Shown here in pieces: positions 52,097 through 63,055 of a stretch of 64,000 bases of DNA. How positions within the stretch are numbered: position 1 is the stretch's first letter; the number at the start of each line of letters is the position of its first letter. The notes below the pieces were generated by a model that saw only the letters and a program-made list of their open reading frames with translations, was not told the origin of the DNA and ran no database searches. The position numbers were made by a program, and so were the translations under genes. The DNA is from Allomuricauda ruestringensis DSM 13258 (lineage in GTDB: Bacteria > Bacteroidota > Bacteroidia > Flavobacteriales > Flavobacteriaceae). Where the stretch lies: NCBI RefSeq assembly GCF_000224085.1, contig NC_015945.1:1995501-2059500 (forward strand). The letters are read 5' to 3'.

Positions 52097-54394
52097 ATGA
52101 GCAAGGAAAAACAAAGAAGGGAAGCGTTACTCTACCACGCAAAACCACAACCGGGAAAAATAAAAATTGTACCAACAAAACCCTATTCCACACAACGGGA
52201 TTTGGCATTGGCCTATTCTCCAGGGGTGGCCGAACCTTGTCTGGAAATTGAAAAGAACAAGGACGATGTGTACAAGTACACTGCAAAAGGGAATATTGTT
52301 GCCATAATCTCCAACGGAACCGCAGTTTTGGGCTTGGGGGATATTGGACCGGAAGCCTCTAAACCCGTTATGGAAGGGAAGAGTTTGCTTTTCAAGATTT
52401 TTGCCGATATCGATGGGATTGATATTGAACTTGATACCAAGGATGTGGATAGGTTCATCGAAACCGTTAAGACGATTGCACCAACATTTGGGGGCATCAA
52501 TTTGGAAGACATCAAGGCCCCCGAAGCATTTGAGATTGAACGTAGATTGAAGGAGGAACTTGATATTCCTGTAATGCACGACGATCAGCACGGAACAGCT
52601 ATCATTTCCGCCGCCGCTTTGTTGAATGCCTTGGAGATTGCCGATAAAAAAATCGAAGAAGTTAAAATTGTAGTGAGCGGTGCGGGAGCAGCAGCGGTTT
52701 CCTGCACAAAACTCTACAAGGCGTTTGGTGCCTTGGCAGAGAATATTGTAATGCTGGATAGTAAGGGAGTGATCCGAAGTGATAGGGAAACCCTGAGCGA
52801 AGAGAAAAAAGAATTTGCCACCGATCGGAAGATTGACACTTTGGAAGAGGCCATGAAAGATTCCGATGTGTTCATTGGACTTTCCATTGCCGATATTGTT
52901 TCTCCAGAAATGCTGAATTCCATGGCCGAAAACCCCATTGTTTTTGCCATGGCAAACCCTAACCCCGAGATTGAGTACGATTTGGCCATGAAGACCAGGG
53001 ACGACATTATTATGGCCACAGGCCGTTCCGACCATCCTAACCAGGTGAACAATGTGTTGGGCTTTCCTTTTATTTTTAGAGGGGCTTTGGATGTGCGGGC
53101 AACCAAAATCAACGAGGAAATGAAGATGGCCGCAGTAAGGGCCTTGGCCGATTTGACTCGGGAACCAGTACCGGAACAGGTAAATATCGCTTACGATGCC
53201 ACTAGGTTGACCTTTGGACGTAATTATATCATTCCTAAACCTTTTGATCCCCGTTTGATCACCAAAATTCCGCCTGCTGTGGCCAAAGCGGCCATGGACA
53301 GTGGTGTGGCGAAATTCCCTATACAAGATTGGGCAAAGTATGAGGAGGAACTCTACCAAAGATCGGGTAATGACAACAAAGTTGTTCGGTTGCTTCACAA
53401 TAGGGCCAAAGTCAACCCCAAACGTATAATTTTTGCGGAAGCCGAACTATTGGATGTAATGAAGGCGGCCCAAATTGTGCATGATGAGGGTATTGGCACC
53501 CCAATTCTTTTAGGAAATAAGGAAACCATAGAAAATTTAAAGAAGGAACTCGAATTTGATGCCGAAGTACCCATTATAGACCCGCGTTCCGATGAGTTCA
53601 GTGATATGAGGACCAAATATGCCCTGAAACTTTGGGAACTGAGAAAAAGAAAAGGAGAGACCAAATATAGTGCTCGGGTAAACATGGGCAAGCGCAATTA
53701 TTTTGGCGCCATGATGCTCAAGGAAGGGGATGCCGATGGTATGATTTCCGGATACTCAAGATCGTACCCCAAAGTACTTCGACCCGTTTTTGAAGTTTTG
53801 GGAAGGGCCAAAAATGTGAAAAATGCGAGTACCGTCAATATTATGATAACGGACAGGGGGCCGCTCTTTTTGGCCGATACCTCTATCAATATTGATCCCA
53901 ATGCCGAAGAGTTGGCGGAAATTGCCCAGATGACGGCCAATGTGGCCAAAACCTTTGGTTTTAATCCAGTAATGGCATTGCTCTCTTACGCCAACTTTGG
54001 CTCATCAAGCCACCCTAATGCGCAAAAGGTAAGGGAAGCTGTGAGAATTCTACATGAAAGAAACCCCGATTTAGTCGTGGATGGTGAAATTCAGACAGAT
54101 TTTGCATTGGACCCGGAGTTGAGCAACAACAACTTTCCATTCTCCAAAATATCGGGCAAAAAAGTCAATACCTTGGTTTTTCCTAATTTGGAATCGGCCA
54201 ATATCACCTATAAACTCTTGAAAGGTCTTAATAATGCAGATTCCATTGGGCCGGTAATGGTAGGGTTGACCCGTGCCGCCCATATTTTGCAGTTGGGTGC
54301 CAGTGTGGACGAAATGGTGAATATGGCTGCCGTAGCTGTTATAGATGCCCAAGAACGGGAGAAAAGAAAAATAGCGAAAATGCAAGGGGAATAG
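52097..54394 (+). CDS. maeB: NADP-dependent malic enzyme with phosphotransacetylase-like domain
   Basis: Decarboxylates malate to pyruvate with NADP. 765 residues: the malic-enzyme part (about 1-430) has LALAYSPGVAEPC, FGGINLEDIKAPEAFEIERRL, MHDDQHGTAIISAAAL (metal and catalytic site), and the nucleotide-binding loop VSGAGAAAVSCTKLY. The C-terminal ~330 residues (from about 440) resemble phosphate acetyltransferase (YFGAMMLKEGDADGMISGYSRSY, VNTLVFPNLESANITYKLLKGL) and normally act in allosteric control, not catalysis. This fusion is the usual MaeB form. ruvA follows 23 nt downstream. Confidence 0.95.
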   Translation: MSKEKQRREALLYHAKPQPGKIKIVPTKPYSTQRDLALAYSPGVAEPCLEIEKNKDDVYKYTAKGNIVAIISNGTAVLGLGDIGPEASKPVMEGKSLLFKIFADIDGIDIELDTKDVDRFIETVKTIAPTFGGINLEDIKAPEAFEIERRLKEELDIPVMHDDQHGTAIISAAALLNALEIADKKIEEVKIVVSGAGAAAVSCTKLYKAFGALAENIVMLDSKGVIRSDRETLSEEKKEFATDRKIDTLEEAMKDSDVFIGLSIADIVSPEMLNSMAENPIVFAMANPNPEIEYDLAMKTRDDIIMATGRSDHPNQVNNVLGFPFIFRGALDVRATKINEEMKMAAVRALADLTREPVPEQVNIAYDATRLTFGRNYIIPKPFDPRLITKIPPAVAKAAMDSGVAKFPIQDWAKYEEELYQRSGNDNKVVRLLHNRAKVNPKRIIFAEAELLDVMKAAQIVHDEGIGTPILLGNKETIENLKKELEFDAEVPIIDPRSDEFSDMRTKYALKLWELRKRKGETKYSARVNMGKRNYFGAMMLKEGDADGMISGYSRSYPKVLRPVFEVLGRAKNVKNASTVNIMITDRGPLFLADTSINIDPNAEELAEIAQMTANVAKTFGFNPVMALLSYANFGSSSHPNAQKVREAVRILHERNPDLVVDGEIQTDFALDPELSNNNFPFSKISGKKVNTLVFPNLESANITYKLLKGLNNADSIGPVMVGLTRAAHILQLGASVDEMVNMAAVAVIDAQEREKRKIAKMQGE

Positions 54395-54417
54395 TCATAA
54401 ATCAAACCGCTTAAAAA

Positions 54418-54999
54418 ATGATTACCCATTTAAGAGGAAAACTAGTAGAGAAGAATCCAACCTATGCCATTGTGGAGTGTAATGGAGTAGGGTATTTTTT
54501 AAATATTTCGTTGCACACTTTTTCCCTGCTTCAGGATGAGGAAAACATATTTATTTATACCGATTTATTGGTTAAGGAAGATTCTCATACCTTGTTCGGT
54601 TTTGCCGAACGGGCGGAGCGTGAAGTGTTCCGTTTATTGATATCGGTTTCAGGAGTTGGTGCCAGCACGGCGCGCACCATGTTATCCTCTTTGTCCCCAT
54701 CCGATGTAAGGGATGCCATAGCCAATGGAGATGTGCCCACCATCCAGTCCGTAAAAGGGATTGGAGCCAAAACGGCACAACGTGTAATCTTGGATTTGAA
54801 GGATAAGATTTTAAAAGTCTACGACATAGGCGAAGTTTCACAACAATCAAACAATACAAATAAAGAAGAAGCGTTATCTGCATTAGAGGTTCTTGGTTTT
54901 ACCAGAAAGCAATCCGAAAAGGTGGTGGACAAGGTAGTTTCCCAAGACACTTCGCTAAGCGTAGAGAACATTATTAAACTGGCGCTCAAAAATTTGTAA
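54418..54999 (+). CDS. ruvA: Holliday junction DNA-binding protein RuvA
   Basis: Binds the four-way junction and loads RuvB. 193 residues: an OB-fold N-terminal domain (MITHLRGKLVEKNPTYAIVECNGVGYFLNIS), two helix-hairpin-helix motifs (LLISVSGVGASTARTMLSSL and IQSVKGIGAKTAQRVILDLKDK), and a C-terminal three-helix RuvB-binding domain (EEALSALEVLGFTRKQSEKVVD). It is 23 nt after maeB and 5 nt before sprA, so co-transcription is likely. The ruvB gene is elsewhere in the window. Confidence 0.97.
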   Translation: MITHLRGKLVEKNPTYAIVECNGVGYFLNISLHTFSLLQDEENIFIYTDLLVKEDSHTLFGFAERAEREVFRLLISVSGVGASTARTMLSSLSPSDVRDAIANGDVPTIQSVKGIGAKTAQRVILDLKDKILKVYDIGEVSQQSNNTNKEEALSALEVLGFTRKQSEKVVDKVVSQDTSLSVENIIKLALKNL

Positions 55000-55004
55000 C
55001 TAGT

Positions 55005-58000
55005 TTGAAAAAAGGGGCAAAACCAATACTTAAACCAACGCGCTTTAAGTACATATTCTTTGTTGTTTGTTTGCTGTCCATAACTACAATAATGGCGCAG
55101 GAAACCAACGAACAGGCTCAAGATTCTGTAAAAACAGGTGTAGAGCTTGGTCGCCTTATCATGGAAAACCCCGATAGCATTGTTGCAAAATACACCTACG
55201 ATCCCAAAACCAATACGTACATTTACAGAGAAAGCATAGGGGATTTTAACGTTAACTACCCCGTAATTCTAACCCCGGAACAATACTACGACCTTGTTGA
55301 AAAGGAACAGATGAAATCCTACTTTAAGCAAAAGGCAGATGCCTATGCAGGGAAGAAGGAAGGAAGTGAAGAAGCAAGAAGAAACTTGTTGCCCAACTTT
55401 TATGTGAACAGTAACTTTTTTGAGACCATTTTTGGCGGGAACACCATTGAGGTAATCCCACAAGGATCGGTTGCGATGGATTTGGGGATTTTATGGCAAA
55501 AGAACGACAACCCTGCACTATCTCCCAGGAACAGAACCAATCTTTCCTTTGATTTTGATCAACGCATCAGTTTGAGTTTATTGGGAAAAGTAGGTGAGCG
55601 TCTTCAGGTAACCGCAAATTATGACACCGAAGCCACATTCGATTTCCAGAATTTGGTAAAACTCGATTATACCCCGACCGAGGATGATATTCTTCAAAAA
55701 ATTGAAGTGGGTAACGTAAGTATGCCGCTCAACAGTTCTTTGATTACGGGTGCACAGAGTTTGTTCGGGGTGAAAACACAACTTCAGTTTGGAAAAACAA
55801 CGGTTACCGCGGTTTTTTCCGAACAACGATCACAAAACAATACTGTAGTTGCCCAAGGCGGGGGTACTGTAAACGAATTTTCCCTGACCGCATTGGATTA
55901 CGATGAGGACAGGCATTTTTTCCTGGCACATTACTTCCGCGATAATTACGATCGCGCATTGGAATTTTATCCCTTTATACAAACGCAAGTGCAAATTACC
56001 CGTTTGGAGGTTTGGGTGACCAATAGAAACCAGCAAACACAAAATGTTAGAAACGTTGTGGCCATTCAGGATTTGGGAGAGGCCATTTCGGATAATACCC
56101 GAATTGGGGCCAACAATGGTGACCCGGCAGGGTTTTTTAATCCCTCTGTTGTGGCAAGTGGACTTCCACAGAACGGGGCCAATGCATACGATCCCAATCA
56201 AATTGGAAGCGGAGCGCTAACCCAATCCATTCGAGATATTGCTACGGTGGATTCCGGATTCAATATTCCGGGATATACCGTAAACCAAGGTTTTGATTAT
56301 GCGATTCTTGAAAACGCCAGAAAACTTGAGGCAGGGAGGGATTATGAGTTCGATTCCCAATTGGGATATATCTCCCTGAGCCAGAGCTTGAGCAATGATG
56401 AGGTACTGGGAGTAGCTTTTCAGTATACCTACAATGGCGAGGTTTATCAGGTGGGTGAGTTTGCCAATGGCGGGGTTGATGCGACATCGGTTTCGGTCAA
56501 CACAAGTTTTGTTGAAAATAATTCATTGGTCTTAAAATTACTGAAAAGTAACATTACCAATGTGGAGGACCCTATTTGGGATTTGATGATGAAAAACATC
56601 TATTCCACAGGGGCTTATCAACTGAACCAAGAGGATTTTAAGTTGAACATCCTTTATTCCGACCCAACACCACGAAACTATATTACGCCAGTAGACCCCA
56701 ATGCAGGCTGGCCCTCGGGCTTGGAAGACCAGATATTGCTCAATGTGTTCAATTTAGACCGTTTGAACACCTATAACGATGTACAACCGGGCGGGGATGG
56801 ATTTTTTGACTATGTGGAAGGAATCACTGTCGACTCACAATCCGGGCGAATTATTTTTACTAAGGTGGAACCGTTTGGAGAATACCTTTTTGAGAAATTG
56901 GGGGGCGGAGTTTACGATGTGAACAATGACCAAGGGTACAATCCAAACCAAAGGCGTTACGTATTCCGAAACATGTATGCGAAGACCAAGGCGGCTTCGT
57001 TGCAGAATGCCGAAAAAAACCGTTTTCAGATAAAGGGAAGGTACACCTCCCAATCCAATAATGGTATTCCCATCGGAGCTTTTAATGTGCCACAAGGATC
57101 CGTTACTGTTACCGCGGGGGGGCGTCAATTGCAAGAAGGCATCGATTATACGGTGAACTATCAAGCAGGAACGGTCCAACTTTTAGATCCAAGCTTGGAG
57201 GCATCCAATACCCCCATCAATATTTCTGTAGAGAACAATGCCGTATTTGGTCAGCAAACTCGACGATTTGCAGGGGTTAATGTAGAACATAAGTTCAACG
57301 ACAAATTTGTTTTGGGCGGTACCTTGCTCAATTTGAACGAACGCCCCCTTACCCAAAAATCAAACTACGGGATTGAGCCCGTTAACAATACTATTTTTGG
57401 TCTGAACGGAAATTTCAGTACCGAAATCCCTTTCTTGACAAGACTCGCAAACAAATTGCCAAATATTGATACCGATGTACCCTCCAATCTCTCGTTGAGG
57501 GGCGAAGTGGCTTTTTTACGACCCAATTCACCAAAAAATGCGGATTTTAGGGGTGAAACCACCACCTATCTGGATGATTTTGAAGGAGCGCAGGCCTTGA
57601 TCGATATCCGTTCCTCTTTGGGATGGACCTTGGCCAGTCCGCCAGTTGAGTTTATAGATGATAGAACAGGAATTGATGTAGGTTATGAGCGTGCAAAAAT
57701 GGCGTGGTACACCATAGACCCTATTTTTTATACGAATCAGAGGCCATCAGGATTGTCGGACAACGATATTTCCCTGAACTCCACCCGTAGGGTTTTTATT
57801 GATGAGGTGTTTACCGAAACCGATATTGCCCAAGGGCAAACGCAGGTGCAAAGCACATTGGATATTGTATATTACCCAAATGATAAAGGACCCTACAATG
57901 CCAATCCAAGTTTTGAATCCGAAACCCCAGATGCCAAGTGGGGGGGTATTATGAGACCCTTGAGCAGTACCAACTTTGAGCAATCCAATGTGGAATTTGT

Positions 58001-61000
58001 TCAGTTTTGGGTGTTGGATCCCTATATTGATGGAGAAACCACCGATGCGAATGCAGGGGAATTGGTGCTTAATCTGGGCAATATCTCCGAAGATATCCTG
58101 AAAGATGGTCGAAAACAGTACGAAAACGGACTTCCCGCAAGCACGAACAACGAAATTCCAAGAGAAACAGCTTGGGGCCAAGTACCCTCTACACAATCTT
58201 TGGTATACGCCTTTGATGCAGATGAAGCCAACAGAACAGCTCAAGACCTTGGTTTGGACGGATATGGCGATGCCCAGGAACAAGCAATCTATAATGGGCC
58301 GGCGGAAGACCCAGCATTGGATAACTATCAGTATTACCTGAACAGGGAAGGTAGCATCTTGGAGCGTTATTTTGATTTTAATAATACCCAAGGAAATTCA
58401 CCGGTTTCCGTGACGAACACCAATAGGGGTTCCACGACTTTGCCCGATGTGGAAGATATTGACAGGGATTTGACCATGAATACGGTAAACAGTTACTACG
58501 AGTATCGTATTCAGGTAAAGCCCAACACCACAATTGATGATAAATATGTAACCGATATCCGCGAAGGACAAACACCAACACTGCCCAATGGAACACAACT
58601 GAACCGTAGATGGATCCAGTATAAAATACCATTGAGCGATTTTACGGATGCCATAGGTGGAATCTCGGATTTTAGGTCCATTAGCTTTATGCGGATGTAC
58701 CTTACCGGGTTTTCGGATGATGTGGTACTGCGATTTGCAACCTTGGATTTGGTGCGTGGCGATTGGAGAACCTATACCAACTCTTTGCAGCCCAATGTGG
58801 ACAATGATCCTTCGGATGATGCGACCATTACCGATGTGAATACCGTTAATATTGAGGAAAACTACGGAAGACAACCCATACCTTATGTATTGCCCCCTGG
58901 AGTAGTGCGGGAGCAATTGAACAACAACAATACCATCATCCGCCAAAACGAGCAGTCCTTATCTTTTGTAGTGGAAAATTTGGAGTCTCAGGATGCTCGT
59001 GGAGTGTTCAAAAATGTGAATGTTGATGTACGCCAGTACGAACGCCTAAAAATGTTCATGCACGCCGAAAAAATATTCAATACCGATTATTCGGATAGCG
59101 ATACACCACTGGTCGGTTTCCTAAGAATCGGTACCGATTTCTCCGAAAACTTCTATCAAATAGAGTTGCCGCTTCAATTTACTTCATTTGGAGCTTCATC
59201 CGCGGATGAAATTTGGCCCGATGTAAACGAAATTAATGTCGCATTGAGCGATTTGGGCAAGGTCAAATCCAAAGGAATATCGGATCAGACCCTGGACGAG
59301 ATCAAATACTACGAAATTGTGAACGGTGAGGCCGTTCTTGTGGATGAGTTTGCTCCAAGAACCTTGGGTGCCGTTCGTATTGGTATTAGAGGTAATCCAT
59401 CTTTGGGTAGTATTCGTGGTATGATGGTCGGTATCAAAAACATTGATGATATTCCGGCCCGTGGGGAAGTATGGTTCAATGAGCTTCGCTTGGCAGGTCT
59501 TGAGAATAGTGGAGGTTGGGCCGCTACCGCTGCTTTGGACGCCAACATGGCCGATTTTGCCAATGTGACGGCAACAGGAAGCAGAAGCACATCGGGCTTT
59601 GGTTCCATTGATCAAAGTCCTACGGAGCGTTCCTTGGAAGATGCCATTTCTTACGATGTGGTGACCAATGTAAATGTGGGACAGTTGTTTCCAAAGAAAT
59701 GGAACTTACAGCTACCGTTCAATTATGGAATATCCGAAACACTTATCACTCCAGAGTTTGATCCTGTGTATGACGACTTAAGGTTGGATGATAGGATTGC
59801 TGCAGCAACAACAGCCGAGGAGGCCGAGACCATAGAGGAGCAAGCAGAGGATTATACGAAACGAACCAGTATCAATTTGATTGGTGTACGGAAAAATCGG
59901 GGAGAGGAAGCCGAGGAAAACTTCTTCGATGTGGAAAACTTCACTTTTAATTATTCCTACAACGAAACAGACCATAGGGATTTTGAGGTTGCGGAACTTC
60001 GTGACCAAAATGTTTCTACTGGATTTGTGTACAATCACAACTTTAAACCCGCTCCTGTGGCACCTTTTGCCAAAAAGGATTCCATGCTTACAAGCAAATA
60101 TTGGCAATGGCTAAAGGATTTGAACTTTAATGCACTGCCAACAAGTCTTTCCGTAAACGCGAACTACAACCGGTCTTTTAACCAACAGCGATATCGGGAT
60201 GTACTGGAGCCGGGCGTAGATGCTTTGGAATTACCATTGCTGCAACAACGAAACTATTTGTTCAACTGGCAATATGCCCTCAATTATAGCATAACAAAAT
60301 CCTTACGGTTGAATTTGACCGCGTCCAACAATAACATTGTCCGTAATTATTTTAATGTGGACGATGATTCGGATTCTGGAATCAACGAAGCTCTGGATTT
60401 ATGGGATGGATTTTTTGATATAGGCGAACCCAACAGGCATGCACAGCAAATGCAGTTGAACTACGAGCTGCCCTTTAGCAAGATACCATTCCTCAATTTT
60501 ATAAATGCACAGTATACCTACACCAGTAATTTTGATTGGCAACGTGGGGGCGATGCATTGAGACAGGTGGCCCGTAAAGACATCAATACAGTTCAGAATG
60601 CAAGCACCCATAATTTAACGGCCAATATGAGCATGCAACGTTTTTATGACTTTTTGGGCCTTAAAAAGCGAGATGGAAAGGTAACGGCAAACCAAGCTGC
60701 TATCAGAAGGGATAAAGCAGGTAATCCCGCAAATGGTGAAGCTGCCGATGGACCAAGAAAAACAAGTAAGGGTTTTAATACATTGGTGGATATTGTTACC
60801 ATGGTAAAACGGTTAAATGTAAATTACAGCGAAAATCGCGGTACCGTACTGCCAGGGTATACCCAATCCATTGGATTTATTGGAACCACCCGACCAACTT
60901 TGGGCTTTGTGTTCGGAAGTCAGGCCGATGTGCGTTTTGAAGCTGCACGTAACGGATGGTTGACCGATTATCCCGAGTATAGCCGTCAGTTTATGCAAAA

Positions 61001-62108
61001 CACCAACAAGCAATTGAACATTACTGCCACGGCACAGCCCACCCAAGATTTGACCATAGATTTGAGTGCCGATAGAAATTATATGAGTTCCTCCCAAGAA
61101 AGTTACAGTCCAGAAGAATGGATGAATGGACAGAATGGACTGATCAATGAAATGGGCAACTTTAGTATCTCCACAGTAATGATTGGAACCGTCTTCAATA
61201 AAAGCGATGAGTTCGATTCCGAGACTTTTGAACAATTCAAACAAAATAGAATAACCATTGCCAACAGATTGGTATCCGATAGAGGCGAGAGTCCAGGGGA
61301 ATTGGATGAGGATGGTTTCCCGGAACGTTATGGTAAAACACAGCAAGAAGTATTGCTTCCCGCATTCTTCGCAGCCTATACCGGGCAGGATGTAGAACGT
61401 GTAAATATGGATGCCTTCCGTGATATTCCAATTCCTAACTGGAATATTAAGTACACAGGATTGATGAAAAATCGGTGGTTTAAAAAGAAATTCAAGCGCT
61501 TTTCATTGAGCCATGGGTACCGTGCTGCTTATAGTGTCAATTCATTTCAGACCAACTTGGAACGTCAGAATACCACTTTTGACCCTGAAAATGGGGATTT
61601 GCTTCCCAAAACACTAATTAATAACGTGGTGCTTACGGATGAGTTCAGTCCGTTGATGCGGGTGGATTTTGAAATGCAGAACTCCTTTAGCTTCTTGGCC
61701 GAAGTGCGAACCAGTAGAACCTTGTCCTTAAGTTTTGACAACAATTTGATGACGGAAATCAATGGAAATGAATATACGTTAGGTCTTGGTTATCGTTTTA
61801 AGGATGTAAAATTTGTGACCAATATCGGAGGCGAGAAAACCAGGCTGAAAGGGGACTTAAACCTGAAAGCGGACCTTTCACTTCGTGATAACATTACCAT
61901 AATCCGTAATTTGGATATCGACAATAACCAAATCACTTCGGGGCAAAAATTAATGTCCATCAAGTTCACTGCCGATTATGCCCTGAGCAAAAGTTTGAAC
62001 GCGCTGTTCTTCTATGATCATTCCTTCTCGGAGTTTGCAGTTTCCACGGCATTTCCACAAACAACCATCAATGCGGGCTTTACATTGAGGTACAACTTTG
62101 GAAACTAA
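55005..62108 (+). CDS. sprA: SprA, outer-membrane translocon of the type IX secretion system
   Basis: Forms the giant outer-membrane channel through which type IX cargo exits; also needed for gliding. 2367 residues, matching SprA (about 2400). The signal peptide FKYIFFVVCLLSITTIMAQ is only reached from a TTG codon at 55005 (MKKGAKPILK...); the next Met is at the cleavage site, so TTG is the likely start. SprA-family segments include LVKLDYTPTEDDILQKIEVGNVSMPLNSSLI, FVLGGTLLNLNERPLTQKSNYGIEPVNNTIFG and YLDDFEGAQALIDIRSSLGW. The C-terminus ends in amphipathic strands (INAGFTLRYNFGN). It is closely coupled to ruvA, 5 nt upstream. Confidence 0.95.
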   Translation: MKKGAKPILKPTRFKYIFFVVCLLSITTIMAQETNEQAQDSVKTGVELGRLIMENPDSIVAKYTYDPKTNTYIYRESIGDFNVNYPVILTPEQYYDLVEKEQMKSYFKQKADAYAGKKEGSEEARRNLLPNFYVNSNFFETIFGGNTIEVIPQGSVAMDLGILWQKNDNPALSPRNRTNLSFDFDQRISLSLLGKVGERLQVTANYDTEATFDFQNLVKLDYTPTEDDILQKIEVGNVSMPLNSSLITGAQSLFGVKTQLQFGKTTVTAVFSEQRSQNNTVVAQGGGTVNEFSLTALDYDEDRHFFLAHYFRDNYDRALEFYPFIQTQVQITRLEVWVTNRNQQTQNVRNVVAIQDLGEAISDNTRIGANNGDPAGFFNPSVVASGLPQNGANAYDPNQIGSGALTQSIRDIATVDSGFNIPGYTVNQGFDYAILENARKLEAGRDYEFDSQLGYISLSQSLSNDEVLGVAFQYTYNGEVYQVGEFANGGVDATSVSVNTSFVENNSLVLKLLKSNITNVEDPIWDLMMKNIYSTGAYQLNQEDFKLNILYSDPTPRNYITPVDPNAGWPSGLEDQILLNVFNLDRLNTYNDVQPGGDGFFDYVEGITVDSQSGRIIFTKVEPFGEYLFEKLGGGVYDVNNDQGYNPNQRRYVFRNMYAKTKAASLQNAEKNRFQIKGRYTSQSNNGIPIGAFNVPQGSVTVTAGGRQLQEGIDYTVNYQAGTVQLLDPSLEASNTPINISVENNAVFGQQTRRFAGVNVEHKFNDKFVLGGTLLNLNERPLTQKSNYGIEPVNNTIFGLNGNFSTEIPFLTRLANKLPNIDTDVPSNLSLRGEVAFLRPNSPKNADFRGETTTYLDDFEGAQALIDIRSSLGWTLASPPVEFIDDRTGIDVGYERAKMAWYTIDPIFYTNQRPSGLSDNDISLNSTRRVFIDEVFTETDIAQGQTQVQSTLDIVYYPNDKGPYNANPSFESETPDAKWGGIMRPLSSTNFEQSNVEFVQFWVLDPYIDGETTDANAGELVLNLGNISEDILKDGRKQYENGLPASTNNEIPRETAWGQVPSTQSLVYAFDADEANRTAQDLGLDGYGDAQEQAIYNGPAEDPALDNYQYYLNREGSILERYFDFNNTQGNSPVSVTNTNRGSTTLPDVEDIDRDLTMNTVNSYYEYRIQVKPNTTIDDKYVTDIREGQTPTLPNGTQLNRRWIQYKIPLSDFTDAIGGISDFRSISFMRMYLTGFSDDVVLRFATLDLVRGDWRTYTNSLQPNVDNDPSDDATITDVNTVNIEENYGRQPIPYVLPPGVVREQLNNNNTIIRQNEQSLSFVVENLESQDARGVFKNVNVDVRQYERLKMFMHAEKIFNTDYSDSDTPLVGFLRIGTDFSENFYQIELPLQFTSFGASSADEIWPDVNEINVALSDLGKVKSKGISDQTLDEIKYYEIVNGEAVLVDEFAPRTLGAVRIGIRGNPSLGSIRGMMVGIKNIDDIPARGEVWFNELRLAGLENSGGWAATAALDANMADFANVTATGSRSTSGFGSIDQSPTERSLEDAISYDVVTNVNVGQLFPKKWNLQLPFNYGISETLITPEFDPVYDDLRLDDRIAAATTAEEAETIEEQAEDYTKRTSINLIGVRKNRGEEAEENFFDVENFTFNYSYNETDHRDFEVAELRDQNVSTGFVYNHNFKPAPVAPFAKKDSMLTSKYWQWLKDLNFNALPTSLSVNANYNRSFNQQRYRDVLEPGVDALELPLLQQRNYLFNWQYALNYSITKSLRLNLTASNNNIVRNYFNVDDDSDSGINEALDLWDGFFDIGEPNRHAQQMQLNYELPFSKIPFLNFINAQYTYTSNFDWQRGGDALRQVARKDINTVQNASTHNLTANMSMQRFYDFLGLKKRDGKVTANQAAIRRDKAGNPANGEAADGPRKTSKGFNTLVDIVTMVKRLNVNYSENRGTVLPGYTQSIGFIGTTRPTLGFVFGSQADVRFEAARNGWLTDYPEYSRQFMQNTNKQLNITATAQPTQDLTIDLSADRNYMSSSQESYSPEEWMNGQNGLINEMGNFSISTVMIGTVFNKSDEFDSETFEQFKQNRITIANRLVSDRGESPGELDEDGFPERYGKTQQEVLLPAFFAAYTGQDVERVNMDAFRDIPIPNWNIKYTGLMKNRWFKKKFKRFSLSHGYRAAYSVNSFQTNLERQNTTFDPENGDLLPKTLINNVVLTDEFSPLMRVDFEMQNSFSFLAEVRTSRTLSLSFDNNLMTEINGNEYTLGLGYRFKDVKFVTNIGGEKTRLKGDLNLKADLSLRDNITIIRNLDIDNNQITSGQKLMSIKFTADYALSKSLNALFFYDHSFSEFAVSTAFPQTTINAGFTLRYNFGN

Positions 62109-62152
62109 TAAATAAGGTTATCCGATTTTCTTTCATTTTGTCGCAAAGTTTC

Positions 62153-62184
62153 TTTGAAAAGCTTTCCGCAATCTGTTACATTTG
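62153..62184 (+). promoter_or_regulatory. promoter of gcvH-vanZ
   Basis: TTTG (62153-62156), a 20-nt spacer and TACATTTG (62177-62184) fit the Bacteroidota consensus. Transcript start is near 62190, 22 nt before gcvH. Confidence 0.7.
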
Positions 62185-62211
62185 TCCATCGACTAATTCA
62201 AATATATAGTA

Positions 62212-62592
62212 ATGAACATACCATCAGAATTAAAGTACACAAAAGACCATGAGTGGGTCAAGATAGATGGAGATATCGCAACCGTAGGAATTACGGATTT
62301 CGCCCAGAGTGAACTAGGGGATATAGTTTATGTAGAGGTGGAGACTTTGGACGAAACATTGGATAAAGAAGAGGTTTTCGGAACCGTGGAAGCTGTAAAG
62401 ACGGTTTCCGATCTGTTTTTGCCGTTAAGTGGTGAGATTGTTGAGTTTAATGAAGCTTTGGAAGATGAGCCCGAAAAAGTAAACTCCGACCCTTATGGCG
62501 ATGGTTGGATGGTAAAAATTAAAATAAGCGAGCCCTCCGAGGTGGATGACCTTATGAGTGCCGACGACTACAAGGCATTGATAGGTGCTTAA
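62212..62592 (+). CDS. gcvH: glycine cleavage system H protein
   Basis: Lipoyl carrier protein of glycine cleavage. 126 residues with the H-protein fold: [34 protein letters not shown], then [28 protein letters not shown]. The lysine in EAVKTVSD is lipoylated in the family. The C-terminus is [31 protein letters not shown]. The vanZ-like gene starts 8 nt before its stop, so the two are translationally coupled. Confidence 0.97.
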   Translation: MNIPSELKYTKDHEWVKIDGDIATVGITDFAQSELGDIVYVEVETLDETLDKEEVFGTVEAVKTVSDLFLPLSGEIVEFNEALEDEPEKVNSDPYGDGWMVKIKISEPSEVDDLMSADDYKALIGA

Positions 62593-62992
62593 AAAAAATA
62601 GATATACCTTATTATTTATAAGCTGGGTGATCGTTATTACGATGCTCAGCTTATTTTCTTTTTCGGACATGAACTTGGATGCAGGAAACCTGAACGTTCC
62701 CTATGCCGATAAAATCACCCACTTCATATTTTATATGGTGTTTGGTTTTGTAGGTTGTTTGAGTTTTCGGGAAAGAACTAAAGGAAGTCTTGGATTGAGC
62801 AAAACCACAAAAATTGTTGTGGGCTTGGCAATTGTATACGGTATAATTATTGAGGTATTACAGTATATGGTCACAACTGATCGAATGGCCGAAATTGGCG
62901 ATTTTTTGGCCAATACATTGGGCGCATTTACAGGAATTGGGCTTATTATGTGGGTTTTTTCCAAGAAAAACCCGTTAAAATGGAAATTTTAA
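62585..62992 (+). CDS. VanZ family membrane protein
   Basis: 135 residues with four predicted helices (about 8-25, 37-60, 70-95, 105-128). [31 protein letters not shown] followed by [37 protein letters not shown] gives the VanZ-like pattern with the conserved D-K-x-x-H and E-x-x-Q/D motifs. Function unknown in this lineage. The GTG at 62585 overlaps the gcvH stop by 8 nt. Confidence 0.88.
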   Translation: MLKKNRYTLLFISWVIVITMLSLFSFSDMNLDAGNLNVPYADKITHFIFYMVFGFVGCLSFRERTKGSLGLSKTTKIVVGLAIVYGIIIEVLQYMVTTDRMAEIGDFLANTLGAFTGIGLIMWVFSKKNPLKWKF

Positions 62993-63055
62993 TTGTTTAT
63001 TTAACCAATTAATAATTAAATTAGCAAACACTAAATTTAGAAAAGGAGAAAAAGG

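Noticed and set aside
52127..53398. A 423-codon open frame on the minus strand inside maeB
   Set aside because: It is fully antisense to a clear malic enzyme and its translation has no recognisable domain; long antisense frames arise from codon bias.
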